Source of the DNA: FEN-1279 sp964501535
Lineage (GTDB): Bacteria > Bacteroidota > Ignavibacteria > Tepidaquicellales > Tepidaquicellaceae
Assembly (NCBI GenBank): GCA_964501535.1
Contig: CAZCSV010000001.1
Location: 1 to 64,000 of the forward strand
Direction: 5' to 3'
DNA: 64,000 nt
Shown here: positions 33,149 through 42,027 of the stretch, piece by piece
How the letters are laid out: each line of letters begins with the position of its first letter
Numbering within the stretch: the stretch's first letter is position 1
Translations under genes and position numbers: made by a program
The notes under the pieces: generated by a model
Told to the model about the DNA's origin: nothing
The model's database searches: none
Seen by the model: the letters and a program-made list of their open reading frames with translations, nothing else

Positions 33149-33337
33149 TTATTTAAAATTTAACTGGTTCCATTTCCTGTAATTAAACATGTTCTTCCTT
33201 TTTCCCGTAAATAATATTTCTATAATGCTGTTTTGATAATAAGATTTTGTTCCTTCTCTCCCGTTTTCTCCCGAAGAATCCCCCCCGTGATTCCTTTTCG
33301 GATGACGGTTCCTTTTTATGTATTTGATGTTAGTCAT
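33149..33337 (-). CDS. Small basic protein translationally coupled to a secreted peptide gene
   Basis: The 62-residue frame is taken from the ATG at 33337-33335, which overlaps the stop of the upstream peptide gene (ATGACTAA), a hallmark of coupled translation; an ATG three codons earlier is an alternative. The product is strongly basic, with KYIKRNRHPKRNH near the start and FTGKRKNMFNYRKWNQLNF at the end, plus a Gly/Ser/Glu-rich middle. No family is recognised. It lacks a signal peptide. Support is the coupling and position only. Confidence 0.4.
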   Translation of the reverse strand: MTNIKYIKRNRHPKRNHGGDSSGENGREGTKSYYQNSIIEILFTGKRKNMFNYRKWNQLNFK

Positions 33338-33527
33338 TGTTGTCAATTATTATTTCAACCACCCCGCCGTCTGGAGCATATACTGTCTTTACTGTTTGCC
33401 CGTTAATAACGGTAGTCACTACTGTGTAGTTTGGCGGATATTCAGCATGAGATTTTGCTGTGAATAAAAAATTTAATGAAAATACTATTACTAAAATTGC
33501 GATGAATAATTTTAATCCTTTTTTCAT
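33330..33527 (-). CDS. Small secreted peptide precursor
   Basis: The 65-residue product has a textbook signal peptide: KKGLKLFIAILVIVFSLNFL followed by FTAKSHA and cleavage before EYPP. That leaves a mature peptide of about 36 residues: YPPNYTVVTTVINGQTVKT followed by an acidic end with IIIDNND. No cysteines are present. Two similar strands (YTVVTTV and TVKTVYA) suggest a small beta hairpin. I do not recognise a family; signalling peptide, envelope-associated peptide or bacteriocin-like roles are open. It heads a run of four small minus-strand genes. Confidence 0.6.
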   Translation of the reverse strand: MKKGLKLFIAILVIVFSLNFLFTAKSHAEYPPNYTVVTTVINGQTVKTVYAPDGGVVEIIIDNND

Positions 33528-33624
33528 TAATTAAATACTCCTTTTTTATTTTGATTTAGTTATTTTAAAAATTCTTATACAAAATTATTAAGAAACCCAA
33601 AAATCTCCAAATACATACACCCCC

Positions 33625-33734
33625 GTTTTGTCGCTTAAAATAAGCATATTTTTTTGATTGGAATAGAAAAAATACTTGCTTTTTATTAAATAATATCATA
33701 AATTTATAGAAACAAAAGGGACTGTTTTGTCGCT
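33625..33734 (+). promoter_or_regulatory. Paired GTTTTGTCGCT boxes upstream of the helical-repeat gene
   Basis: The 11-mer GTTTTGTCGCT occurs at 33625-33635 and again at 33724-33734, 99 bp apart and both on the plus strand. The second copy is embedded in a hairpin, GGGACT (33718-33723) with AGTCCC (33740-33745). The last copy ends 22 bp before the next coding start. This looks like a duplicated control site, but no regulator is known. Confidence 0.35.
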
Positions 33735-33755
33735 CGAAAAGTCCCGAAATAAAAT

Positions 33756-35279
33756 TTGAAAATGATTGAACATCCGGTAATAGATATTTTAAAAAGTTTT
33801 AACAACGAAGAAATAAAACAATTTAGACGCTTTATTTCGTCGCAGTACTTTGTCCGGAGTGAAACAGTCATTACACTTTTTGAACAGTTGATTAAATTCC
33901 ATCCTAACTTTATTGGCAAAAGATTAACAAAAGAATATATTTTCGAAAAAGTTTTCGGGGATAAAAAATATAATGATTCAACGTTTAGAAATGTATTGTC
34001 CGATTTGCTCGATACTTGTGAATTGTTTATGACTCAAGAGAATTTTAAAAAATCTGCAATTTTCTCATTCGACTATCTTCTTAAAGAATTACGTGAAAAG
34101 AAATTGGGGCAGGTTTTCCAAAGAAATTCCGCAAAAATGGAAAAAAAGTTTTCATCCGGCGTCAATATCGATTCGGAATTTTATTTGGCAAAACATAAAC
34201 TGGAACTTAATAAATTCAATTATCATGCTCTGAACGATAAAGTAAATGACAGCAAGGAAGCCGATGCTCATTTCGATGAACTGTATAACTCGGGTGTTTA
34301 CCTGACGATTCATTATATCATTGAAATTATTTCACTCTATCTCGCTAGCATTTTCTATTCAATAAAATATAACAGAACAATATCCCAGAATATTTTATTC
34401 AATTTTGTCAATACTATTAATATCTATGGATTGGAAAAATTAATAGAAAATTCCGAACATAATTTCCTCATTAAAATCTATATTTCACTTCTGAAAGCTT
34501 TTGAAGACAGGAATAATGACGATGCATACCGGGAATATAAATCAATTTTTAAAAATAATTTGCCGAAACTCGGAAAAGATGAAATCTGGTTCCACTATTC
34601 AAATCTGATTAATTACTGTATGCTGAGAGTTAGGGACGCTAATAATAAAGAGTTCTATGACGAAGAGCTGTTCTCGCTTTATCAGGAAATTCTGCAGAAC
34701 GATTATTATAAAAATAATAAAAACGATTATTTGAGGTTCTCACTCTACAGAGATATTTTAATCACTGGACTAAGACAAAAGAAAATTAACTGGGTAGAAA
34801 ATTTTATCCTGACCCAAAGCTCTAAATTGCATAAATCGGATAAGGATAATATGATGAACCTTGCATACGCATATCTGTATTATGAAAAAGGCGAATATAT
34901 GCAAAGCTGGAAATACTTTAATAAAATAAAAATTGATTATTTCTTCTTCAAATATGATTTGAAAAATTATGCTTTGAAGATATATTATGATTTGGGCTAT
35001 TACGAGGAAGCTCTGGCATTAATTGAAAATTATAAGAAATTCCTCGATAGAAACGATTTGGTCTCCGAATTCGAAAGAAATAGAACTAAGAATTTTGTCA
35101 ATTACTTATCGAAATTAATCTTGTTTAAGGTCGGTCAGATTCCCTATAAACAATTTTCCACATACAGAAAAAGACTCGATATGGCTTATAATAACATTTC
35201 AAGCAGAAATTGGATTATAAACAAGTACGATTCTTTCGCTTCCGAAATCAAGCAAAGCAGAAAATTAAAATCGGCATAG
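33756..35279 (+). CDS. Large helical protein of unknown function, conserved in Bacteroidota-type genomes
   Basis: The 507-residue protein is predicted almost all-helical with aromatic-rich repeats, such as YAYLYYEKGEYMQSWKYF and DLGYYEEALALIENYKKFL, that look TPR-like in the C-terminal third. The N-terminus, IDILKSFNNEEIKQFRRFI and FRNVLSDLLDTCELFMTQ, resembles a domain I associate with uncharacterised proteins of this phylum. No signal peptide or membrane segment is seen. It is monocistronic with a regulatory-looking leader and precedes the NtrC-like regulator by 174 bp. A scaffold role is plausible but unproven. Confidence 0.6.
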   Translation: MKMIEHPVIDILKSFNNEEIKQFRRFISSQYFVRSETVITLFEQLIKFHPNFIGKRLTKEYIFEKVFGDKKYNDSTFRNVLSDLLDTCELFMTQENFKKSAIFSFDYLLKELREKKLGQVFQRNSAKMEKKFSSGVNIDSEFYLAKHKLELNKFNYHALNDKVNDSKEADAHFDELYNSGVYLTIHYIIEIISLYLASIFYSIKYNRTISQNILFNFVNTINIYGLEKLIENSEHNFLIKIYISLLKAFEDRNNDDAYREYKSIFKNNLPKLGKDEIWFHYSNLINYCMLRVRDANNKEFYDEELFSLYQEILQNDYYKNNKNDYLRFSLYRDILITGLRQKKINWVENFILTQSSKLHKSDKDNMMNLAYAYLYYEKGEYMQSWKYFNKIKIDYFFFKYDLKNYALKIYYDLGYYEEALALIENYKKFLDRNDLVSEFERNRTKNFVNYLSKLILFKVGQIPYKQFSTYRKRLDMAYNNISSRNWIINKYDSFASEIKQSRKLKSA

Positions 35280-35453
35280 TAATTTCTTTATTTATATCTC
35301 ATCGGTTTAAAAAAATATTTTTGTCTCTCTGCTTATATGTTATTTTATTGCAAAATCGTCTTTTACCTGCTGAATTATTACTCTGAGTTAGATTATCTTT
35401 TTTAGACTTGAATGAATAAAATTTAATGTTAATCTTATTTAAAGGAAAAATAT

Positions 35454-36872
35454 ATGATTAAAGTATTAATCGTTGACGACGAATCCCTGTCAAGAACAAT
35501 TCTGAAAAAAATTGTCTCCGATGCTGGCTATTTGGTTACTGTCGCCGGAAGCGGAGAAGAAGCATTGAAAAAATTAAACGCTTCGAAATTTGATATTATG
35601 TTGACCGATTTGAATATGCCTGTGATGAACGGTATCGAATTGACTCAGAAAGCTTTGAAAATTGAACCCGATATGATTGTTATCCTTATTACAGCTTATG
35701 GCTCGATAAGGACTGCAGTTGAGGCTATTAAACTCGGTGCTTATGATTTCCTCCCGAAACCTGTCAACAAAGATGAACTGCTTCTAATTATAAATCACGC
35801 TATCGAAAAAGTCTCTCTGATGAAAGAGAATATCCTGCTTAACAGGGAATTGACTAAAATGAAAAATATACCTTATCTGGTCTCGGAAAATGAAAAAATG
35901 AAAAATGTCCTGGATAAAGCTAAACAGGTTGCAATTTCCGATTCAGCTATGCTGATAACTGGAGAAGATGGCACGGAAAAACACGAATTTGCTAAATTCG
36001 TTCATTATAATAGTAAGAGAAGAGAAAACCAGTTCATTACAATAGATTGCAATACACTCGATGAAGATATAATAGAATCTGAACTCTTCGGCAATATTAA
36101 AGGATATTCCAAAAGACTGAATGCTCCGAGAAGAGGATATCTGGAAATTGCTGAACAGGGTACTGTCTATATCAATGAAATTTTACGCTTGAATCTGAAA
36201 GTTCAGTCAAAACTGCTGAGAATCCTGAACGAACAGCAGTTCTCAAAACTGGGTGAATCTAAAACACACGTTACTAACGTCAGAGTAATAGCTTCGTCTT
36301 CGGAAAGTCTTAAAAACTATGTTTCGGAAAAAAAGTTCAATGAAGAATTATATAAGAAATTAAATCTGTTCGAAATCGAAATCCAACCGCTTAGAGAGAG
36401 ACCCGAAGATATTCTGTATTTCTTTAATAAATACTTGGAAGAGTTTTCCGTGAGAAAAAATATGCACATTAAAGATATCAACCCGGATGTTACAAGGATG
36501 ATTATAAACTATTTGTGGCCCGGAAATCTGACCGAACTTAGAAATGTTACCGAAAGGATTGTGATTCTCTGTTCCAACGGGGTGATAACAAAAAATTTGT
36601 TCCCTGAAAATATTATCGAGGTCGACCAGTATAGGGACTTGTTTACCAACAGTAGCTATAAAACCAATAAGGCAAAAGCAGTAAGAGAATTTGAAGTGAA
36701 TTTTATAAAAAAATATCTTAAACTTTGCAAGGGAAATATCAGCGAAGTAGCTCGGGTTATAGGGTTTCACCAGATTAGCCTCAGACAGAAAATTTATAAG
36801 CTCGGAATAAATCCAAAGGAATTTTCCGTTAAAATCAAAACTAATGACAAAAAAAATATTAAAAGAAAATAA
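35454..36872 (+). CDS. NtrC-type response regulator with degenerate AAA+ motifs
   Basis: The 472-residue protein has receiver, AAA+ and Fis-type HTH domains in the order of sigma-54 activators. The receiver is intact: Asp52 in LTDLNMPVMNG and Lys102 in LPKPVN. The ATPase is not. Walker A reads GEDGTEKH (170-177) instead of GESGTGKE. The sigma-54 contact loop GAFTGA is replaced by GYSKRL (217-222). Walker B reads TVYINEI (237-243), with Asn where the catalytic Asp should be. The C-terminal HTH (GNISEVARVIGFHQISLRQK) is kept. It probably binds DNA in response to phosphorylation but cannot remodel sigma-54 polymerase in the usual way. No kinase is adjacent. queF starts within its last codons. 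Confidence 0.88.
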   Translation: MIKVLIVDDESLSRTILKKIVSDAGYLVTVAGSGEEALKKLNASKFDIMLTDLNMPVMNGIELTQKALKIEPDMIVILITAYGSIRTAVEAIKLGAYDFLPKPVNKDELLLIINHAIEKVSLMKENILLNRELTKMKNIPYLVSENEKMKNVLDKAKQVAISDSAMLITGEDGTEKHEFAKFVHYNSKRRENQFITIDCNTLDEDIIESELFGNIKGYSKRLNAPRRGYLEIAEQGTVYINEILRLNLKVQSKLLRILNEQQFSKLGESKTHVTNVRVIASSSESLKNYVSEKKFNEELYKKLNLFEIEIQPLRERPEDILYFFNKYLEEFSVRKNMHIKDINPDVTRMIINYLWPGNLTELRNVTERIVILCSNGVITKNLFPENIIEVDQYRDLFTNSSYKTNKAKAVREFEVNFIKKYLKLCKGNISEVARVIGFHQISLRQKIYKLGINPKEFSVKIKTNDKKNIKRK

Positions 36873-37215
36873 AATTAGCCTTTTGGAAGTATTTGATAAT
36901 TCGTATCCGGAAAGGGACTATTTGATTGTTCATAAGACCGATGAGTTCACTTCTGTTTGCCCTAAAACAGGACAGCCTGATTTCGGAACTATCGTTATAT
37001 CCTATATTGCTAAAAAGAAATGTGTTGAACTGAAATCACTGAAATTGTACTTGCAGTCGTTCAGGAATGACGGTATATTTTATGAAAATGTGATAAATAA
37101 AATACTCGATGATTTGGTGTCCGTTTTGAAACCAAAATGGCTCGAAGTGAAAGGAATCTTTACAACTCGCGGAGGATTAAACTCCACGGTAATTTCAACT
37201 TTCGGAAAACAGTAA
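36844..37215 (+). CDS. queF: NADPH-dependent preQ0 reductase QueF
   Basis: The 123-residue protein is a short unimodular QueF, which reduces the nitrile of preQ0 to the amine of preQ1 in queuosine synthesis. FTSVCPKTGQPDF contains the catalytic Cys that forms the thioimide adduct. VELKSLKLYLQSFRNDGIFYE is the substrate-binding signature. GIFTTRGGLNS closes the fold. It overlaps the regulator gene by 29 bp; Met1 is the only Met before the conserved region. queC, another gene of the pathway, lies 3 kb downstream on the same strand. queD and queE are not in the window. Confidence 0.92.
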   Translation: MTKKILKENKISLLEVFDNSYPERDYLIVHKTDEFTSVCPKTGQPDFGTIVISYIAKKKCVELKSLKLYLQSFRNDGIFYENVINKILDDLVSVLKPKWLEVKGIFTTRGGLNSTVISTFGKQ

Positions 37216-37243
37216 TTTTTTTATAACATAAAAAATTAATAAT

Positions 37244-38635
37244 ATGGATTACAGGATTGAACACGACACTATGGGTGATGTGAAAGTTCCTGCTGATAAA
37301 TATTGGGGAGCACAAACCCAAAGGTCGAAGGAAAATTTTCTTATCGGCGAACAGCTGATGCCGAAAGAAATTATTTACGCTTTTGCTGTTTTAAAGAAAG
37401 CCGCAGCTATGGCTAATTTCGACTGCGGTGTATTACCGGAAGATAAAATGAAACTGATATCACAGGTTTGTGATGAAATTCTTGCGGGAAAACTCGACGA
37501 CCAATTCCCCCTTGTGGTATGGCAGACGGGCTCCGGCACGCAGTCGAATATGAACGTGAACGAAGTAATTGCAAACCGCGGGCACGTTATAAGCGGGGGA
37601 AAACTCGATGACAAGAAAAAAGTTCTGCACCCGAATGATGATGTGAATAAATCTCAGTCATCGAACGATACTTTTCCGACCGCTATGCATATAGCGGGAT
37701 ATAAAATCATTGTAGAAAATACCATACCGAAAGCTGAACGCCTGATGAAAGTGCTGAAAGAAAAATCCGAAAAGTTCAGAGAAATCGTGAAAATAGGAAG
37801 AACCCACGTGATGGATGCGACTCCGCTTACTCTCGGTCAGGAGTTTTCGGGTTATGTATCCCAGATTGAACACGGAATAAGAGCAATTAAAAACACACTG
37901 AAACACCTATCGGAACTCGCTCTCGGCGGCTCTGCTGTCGGAACGGGTCTTAACGTTCCGAAAAATTATGATGTAATAGTAGCAAAACACATTGCAGATT
38001 TAACCGGTTTACCTTTCGTGACTGCGGAAAACAAATTCGAATCCCTCGCCGCACACGATGCTATGGTGGAATCTTCAGGTGCATTAAAAACGCTTGCGGT
38101 GAGTTTACTGAAAATTGCAAATGATATCCGCCTGCTTGCATCCGGTCCAAGGAGCGGAATAGGGGAATTGCTCCTGCCTGAAAACGAACCCGGTTCTTCA
38201 ATTATGCCGGGAAAAGTAAATCCCACTCAGACTGAAGCGTTGACTATGGTATGTGCACAGGTAATCGGGAACGATTCTGCAATTACCGTTGGTGGTATTT
38301 ACGGACACTTTGAACTAAACGTTTTCAAACCTGTTATGATTCATAACCTGCTGAATTCCGCCCGTTTGCTCGGCGATGCCTGCGAATCGTTTAACGTTAA
38401 TTGTGCCTCAGGAATCGAAGCTAATATTCCCGTGATTCAAAAGCACGTTGAAAATTCTCTTATGCTCGTTACCGCATTGAATACTCACATCGGCTATGAA
38501 AACTCCGCTAAAATTGCAAAGAAAGCCCACAAGGAAGGCAAAACACTCCGCGAAGCCGCTATCGAGCTCGGACTCGTAACAAACGAGCAGTTCGACCAGT
38601 GGGTTATCCCGAAAAAAATGGTCGGGAATTTGTAA
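37244..38635 (+). CDS. fumC: Fumarate hydratase, class II
   Basis: The 463-residue enzyme interconverts fumarate and L-malate. It has the superfamily signature GSSIMPGKVNPTQ, the substrate motif SSNDTFPTAMH, GRTHVMDATPLTLGQE and VWQTGSGTQSNMNVNEV, which marks class II fumarases. The start MDYRIEHDTMGDVKVPADKY is standard. It sits 28 bp after queF and ends with its own terminator. Aspartase and argininosuccinate lyase belong to the same superfamily but differ in these motifs. Confidence 0.97.
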   Translation: MDYRIEHDTMGDVKVPADKYWGAQTQRSKENFLIGEQLMPKEIIYAFAVLKKAAAMANFDCGVLPEDKMKLISQVCDEILAGKLDDQFPLVVWQTGSGTQSNMNVNEVIANRGHVISGGKLDDKKKVLHPNDDVNKSQSSNDTFPTAMHIAGYKIIVENTIPKAERLMKVLKEKSEKFREIVKIGRTHVMDATPLTLGQEFSGYVSQIEHGIRAIKNTLKHLSELALGGSAVGTGLNVPKNYDVIVAKHIADLTGLPFVTAENKFESLAAHDAMVESSGALKTLAVSLLKIANDIRLLASGPRSGIGELLLPENEPGSSIMPGKVNPTQTEALTMVCAQVIGNDSAITVGGIYGHFELNVFKPVMIHNLLNSARLLGDACESFNVNCASGIEANIPVIQKHVENSLMLVTALNTHIGYENSAKIAKKAHKEGKTLREAAIELGLVTNEQFDQWVIPKKMVGNL

Positions 38636-38660
38636 AATAAATTGTAATGTCTCTAAAAAG

Positions 38661-38692
38661 GGCGGTTTAAATATTTAAACCGCCTTTTTTTT
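38661..38692 (+). terminator. Terminator of fumC
   Basis: GGCGGTTTAA (38661-38670) and TTAAACCGCC (38675-38684) form a perfect 10-bp stem with an ATAT loop, followed by eight T residues. Confidence 0.92.
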
Positions 38693-38806
38693 CATAAAAT
38701 ATGAAAATTTTTTGTGTTTTTAATATAGAATAATTATAGTATTTTGATAAACCGCAATTTTTGAGGAGTGATTATTTCTACAACTTTATAAACATATTAT
38801 TCTTAT

Positions 38807-40117
38807 ATGCTTGAAAAATTTAAACAGAGAATTGTTACAGCTGAGGAAGCTGTTAAAGTTATCAAATCTAATGATACCGTTTATCTTCACGCAAATAGTG
38901 CGTTCCCGACTGTACTCGTTAATGCGATGTGTGCACGGTACAAAGAGCTTGAAAATGTTAAAGTGTTGCATCTGACAACTTTTCATAAAGCACCTTATGC
39001 CGAACCTGAAATGGCAGGGCATTTTGTTCACGTTGCACTTTTCTGTGCGGGAAACGTAAGAAAAGCTGTGAACGAGGGAAGAGCGGATGTATATAATGTA
39101 TTTTTATCGGAAATCGGGTGGCTGATGGAATTAGGAAGAATGCCGATAGATGTTTGTTTCCTTCATTTATCTCCGCCTGACGAGCATGGATATTGTTCTT
39201 ATGGTGTTAGTAATGAGGTTTCAAAAATTGCAGCAGAAACTTCAAAAGTTGTTATTGCACAAATCAATCCGAAAATGCCTCGCGTGCTTGGTGATAATTT
39301 TATTCATATAAGTAAAATCAAATATATCGTTGAAACAGATGAGGAATTATTAGATGTTCCTATGGTCGATGCCAATGCTACCGAAGAGGAAAAAGCAATA
39401 TATCAGAAGATTGCCGAATATATTTCATCATTAATTCCTGATGGTTCCACTTTGCAAATGGGTATAGGTGCCATTCCTGATGCTGTTTTAGGATTCTTGA
39501 AAGAGAAGAAAGACCTCGGAATTCATACTGAAATGTTTTCGGATGGTTTAATTGAACTCGTGGATCTCGGTATAGTTAATGGCGAAAAGAAAACTTTTCT
39601 ACCTAATAAAATCGTAGCTTCTTTCGTAATCGGAACTAAAAAAGTTCATGATTTTATTGATAATAATCCTGTTATCGAATTCAGGTCATCGAAGTTTGTA
39701 AATGACCCCGTTAATATCGCAAGAAACGATAATATGATTTCCATTAATTCATCGATTCAAGTTGATTTGAGCGGACAGGTTTGTTCGGATTCGATGGGAA
39801 CACGAATTTTTTCGGGATTCGGCGGACAGCTAGATTTCGTTAGAGGGGCGATGAGAAGTAAAGGCGGAAGGTCCATACTTGCTTTTGCTTCTACAACAAA
39901 AAATGATACGATTTCTAAAATCGTCCCTACCCTTACACCGGGCTCGGGAGTCGTTACTACCAGAGGTGATGTGCAGACGATTATTACTGAATATGGTATT
40001 GCGGATTTATATGGGAAAACTCTGAGAGAAAGAACCAAGCTGCTCATAAATATTGCTCATCCAAAATTTAGGGAAGAACTCGAAGCAAAAGCAAGAGAGT
40101 TTAAATGGCTGTGGTAA
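38807..40117 (+). CDS. Acetyl-CoA hydrolase/transferase family CoA-transferase (4-hydroxybutyrate CoA-transferase-like)
   Basis: The 436-residue protein belongs to the Cat1/4-hydroxybutyrate CoA-transferase family. The catalytic Glu sits in GIHTEMFSDGLIEL, preceded by LQMGIGAIPDAVLG. FSGFGGQLDFVRGA and GSGVVTTRGDVQTIITEYG are the two conserved glycine-rich stretches that form the oxyanion pocket, and IADLYGKTLRERTKLLI is the end signature. It moves CoA between acetyl-CoA and a carboxylate (acetate, butyrate, 4-hydroxybutyrate or propionate), which would match the propionyl-CoA made by ScpB (16245). The substrate is not decided by sequence. It is monocistronic, 74 bp before queC. Confidence 0.87.
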   Translation: MLEKFKQRIVTAEEAVKVIKSNDTVYLHANSAFPTVLVNAMCARYKELENVKVLHLTTFHKAPYAEPEMAGHFVHVALFCAGNVRKAVNEGRADVYNVFLSEIGWLMELGRMPIDVCFLHLSPPDEHGYCSYGVSNEVSKIAAETSKVVIAQINPKMPRVLGDNFIHISKIKYIVETDEELLDVPMVDANATEEEKAIYQKIAEYISSLIPDGSTLQMGIGAIPDAVLGFLKEKKDLGIHTEMFSDGLIELVDLGIVNGEKKTFLPNKIVASFVIGTKKVHDFIDNNPVIEFRSSKFVNDPVNIARNDNMISINSSIQVDLSGQVCSDSMGTRIFSGFGGQLDFVRGAMRSKGGRSILAFASTTKNDTISKIVPTLTPGSGVVTTRGDVQTIITEYGIADLYGKTLRERTKLLINIAHPKFREELEAKAREFKWLW

Positions 40118-40191
40118 CTTTGCTTTAAGTTTATTGAGCTTTATAAATGCTTGGCTGAGGTTATGAAGTGTTTGTTTTTAACTGTTAAAAA

Positions 40192-40887
40192 ATGAATAAG
40201 AAAAATAAAACCGCGATTGTTCTTGTCAGCGGCGGGATGGATAGTGCACTGACCGCCGCTTTCGCTTTTAAGAAATTTAAACTTGCTTTCCTTCATGTGA
40301 ATTACGGACAGAAAACTCAGAAGCGTGAACTGAAAGCTTTCCATGATATTGCGGATTATTATAACGTTGAAAAAAGATTGGTGGTCGATATCGGTTACCT
40401 GAAGAAAATCGGCGGCTCTTCACTGACGGATGAAAAAATTAAAATATCCGTCGCTGACTTGAAATCTGAAAAAATTCCATCGAGTTATGTCCCTTTCCGC
40501 AATGCAAATATACTCGGCATTGCTGTTAGCTGGGCTGAAGTCATTAAAGCTGAAAAAGTCTTTATCGGTGCCGTCGAAGAGGATTCCAGCGGTTATCCAG
40601 ATTGTAGAAAAAAGTTCTTTGAATCCTATAATAAAATGATTAATTTGGGTACGAAACCTGATACCAAAATCGAAATTGTTACACCGATTATCGGATTTAA
40701 TAAAAGAAAAATTGTGTTAAAATCTTTAGAATATAAATCACCGCTTCATTTAACTTGGTCTTGCTATAAAAATAACGATATTGCGTGCGGTGTGTGCGAT
40801 AGCTGTGCTTTGAGATTGAGAGGCTTTCAACAGGCGGGCGTTAATGACCCGGTTTCTTATAAAGTCATCAAAAATTACTTAAAATGA
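40192..40887 (+). CDS. queC: 7-cyano-7-deazaguanine synthase QueC
   Basis: The 231-residue ATP-pyrophosphatase converts 7-carboxy-7-deazaguanine to preQ0, the step just before QueF. The PP-loop is LVSGGMDSALT (about 13-23). Zinc ligands appear in CYKNNDIACGVCDSCALR near the C-terminus, the standard CxnCxxCxxC. YVPFRNANILGIAVSWAE and GAVEEDSSGYPDCRKKFF are typical of the family. It overlaps the AI-2E transporter gene by 4 bp (ATGA). No preQ1 riboswitch was evident in the 74-bp leader. Confidence 0.94.
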   Translation: MNKKNKTAIVLVSGGMDSALTAAFAFKKFKLAFLHVNYGQKTQKRELKAFHDIADYYNVEKRLVVDIGYLKKIGGSSLTDEKIKISVADLKSEKIPSSYVPFRNANILGIAVSWAEVIKAEKVFIGAVEEDSSGYPDCRKKFFESYNKMINLGTKPDTKIEIVTPIIGFNKRKIVLKSLEYKSPLHLTWSCYKNNDIACGVCDSCALRLRGFQQAGVNDPVSYKVIKNYLK

Positions 40888-41951
40888 CAGAAGGAAAACA
40901 AAATAAATTTATTACTATCGTTGCCGCATTGTTTCTTGTCGGCTTTACGTTCTTTATCCTTAAAGAATTGCAGTCGATTCTTTTACCCTTTTTTATCGCA
41001 TTGATTATTTCTTTACTGTTTGAACCCTATTATGAGTGGCTCAAGTCAAAAAAAATCCCGGGTGCACTGTCCTTGATTATCGTTATTATTACGATTTTAA
41101 TCATTGCTAATATTACAAGCTTGTTTCTGTTTACTAGCATCAATGCTTTCACAAAAGAAATTCCTAAGTATACCGAAAAATCCCAGCATATCATTGATTC
41201 TGTTTCGCTTAGCCTGAGCAACTGGGGATTCTATAATCAATATATCAAAGATTCCTTCGATATTACTAAAGTAGTTAACGGCGAAGCGGTTGCCAATTTT
41301 GCTACCGTCTTCTTCTCAAGCATAATAAATTTGTTCGGTAACTTTGTTCTGATTCTTATCTATGTGATTTTTTTGCTTTCTGAATTTGGTAGCATTAGGA
41401 AAAGAATTCTGAAAGCTTTTTCCTCGGAACGCTCCAGAAAAATTGCCGATACTCTTACCGATATCTTTAAGGAAGTAAAAAAATATGTGGTAGGAAAAAC
41501 CCTTATTAATCTGTCTTATGGTACTCTTGTTACGATTATACTCTGGATAGTGGGAGTTGATTTCTTTTTGGTATGGGGTTTTCTCGCTTTCCTTATGGCT
41601 TATATTCCCAACATAGGTTCACTTATTTCTATCGTGCTGCCGTTCCTGACTGCACTGATACAATTCGATGGTGCAGTTACAAGACCTATCATTATTTTAA
41701 TCCTTATGGTCGTTGCGGCAAACGTTATCGGGAATATAGTTGAACCGAAAATTCTCGGTGATAAGCTTAACCTTAGCCCTATATTGCTTCTGCTGTCCTT
41801 GATTTTCTGGGGTTATCTGTGGGGTTTGATCGGTATGATTCTGTCCGTTCCCATTATGAGTATGATTAAAATTATTTTGAGTAAATTTGAATCGACAAAA
41901 TCGATATCGATTCTTATGTCCCTGAATGTTACCGGGAAAAACAGTACTTGA
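40884..41951 (+). CDS. AI-2E family transporter (PerM-like)
   Basis: The 355-residue protein has about eight hydrophobic segments in the order 2+1+5 of the AI-2E/PerM family. The N-terminal pair is followed by a long soluble loop (about 65-140, KEIPKYTEKSQHIIDS), and conserved membrane motifs include FLAFLMAYIPNIGSLISIVLP and GNIVEPKILGDKLNLSPI. Members export small molecules or ions; autoinducer-2 export is documented for only a few, so the name is a family label. Translation is coupled to queC. Confidence 0.85.
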   Translation: MTEGKQNKFITIVAALFLVGFTFFILKELQSILLPFFIALIISLLFEPYYEWLKSKKIPGALSLIIVIITILIIANITSLFLFTSINAFTKEIPKYTEKSQHIIDSVSLSLSNWGFYNQYIKDSFDITKVVNGEAVANFATVFFSSIINLFGNFVLILIYVIFLLSEFGSIRKRILKAFSSERSRKIADTLTDIFKEVKKYVVGKTLINLSYGTLVTIILWIVGVDFFLVWGFLAFLMAYIPNIGSLISIVLPFLTALIQFDGAVTRPIIILILMVVAANVIGNIVEPKILGDKLNLSPILLLLSLIFWGYLWGLIGMILSVPIMSMIKIILSKFESTKSISILMSLNVTGKNST

Positions 41952-42027
41952 TGTAAAATGAAATTTTATACAACCTTAGTGGTAAATACAAATTAATATA
42001 TTATTTAAATAAATACAGGATAAATAA

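Noticed and set aside
40118..40191. preQ1 riboswitch before queC
   Set aside because: The 74-bp leader shows no preQ1-I or preQ1-II consensus such as a short C-rich stem-loop followed by an A-rich tail that pairs into it.
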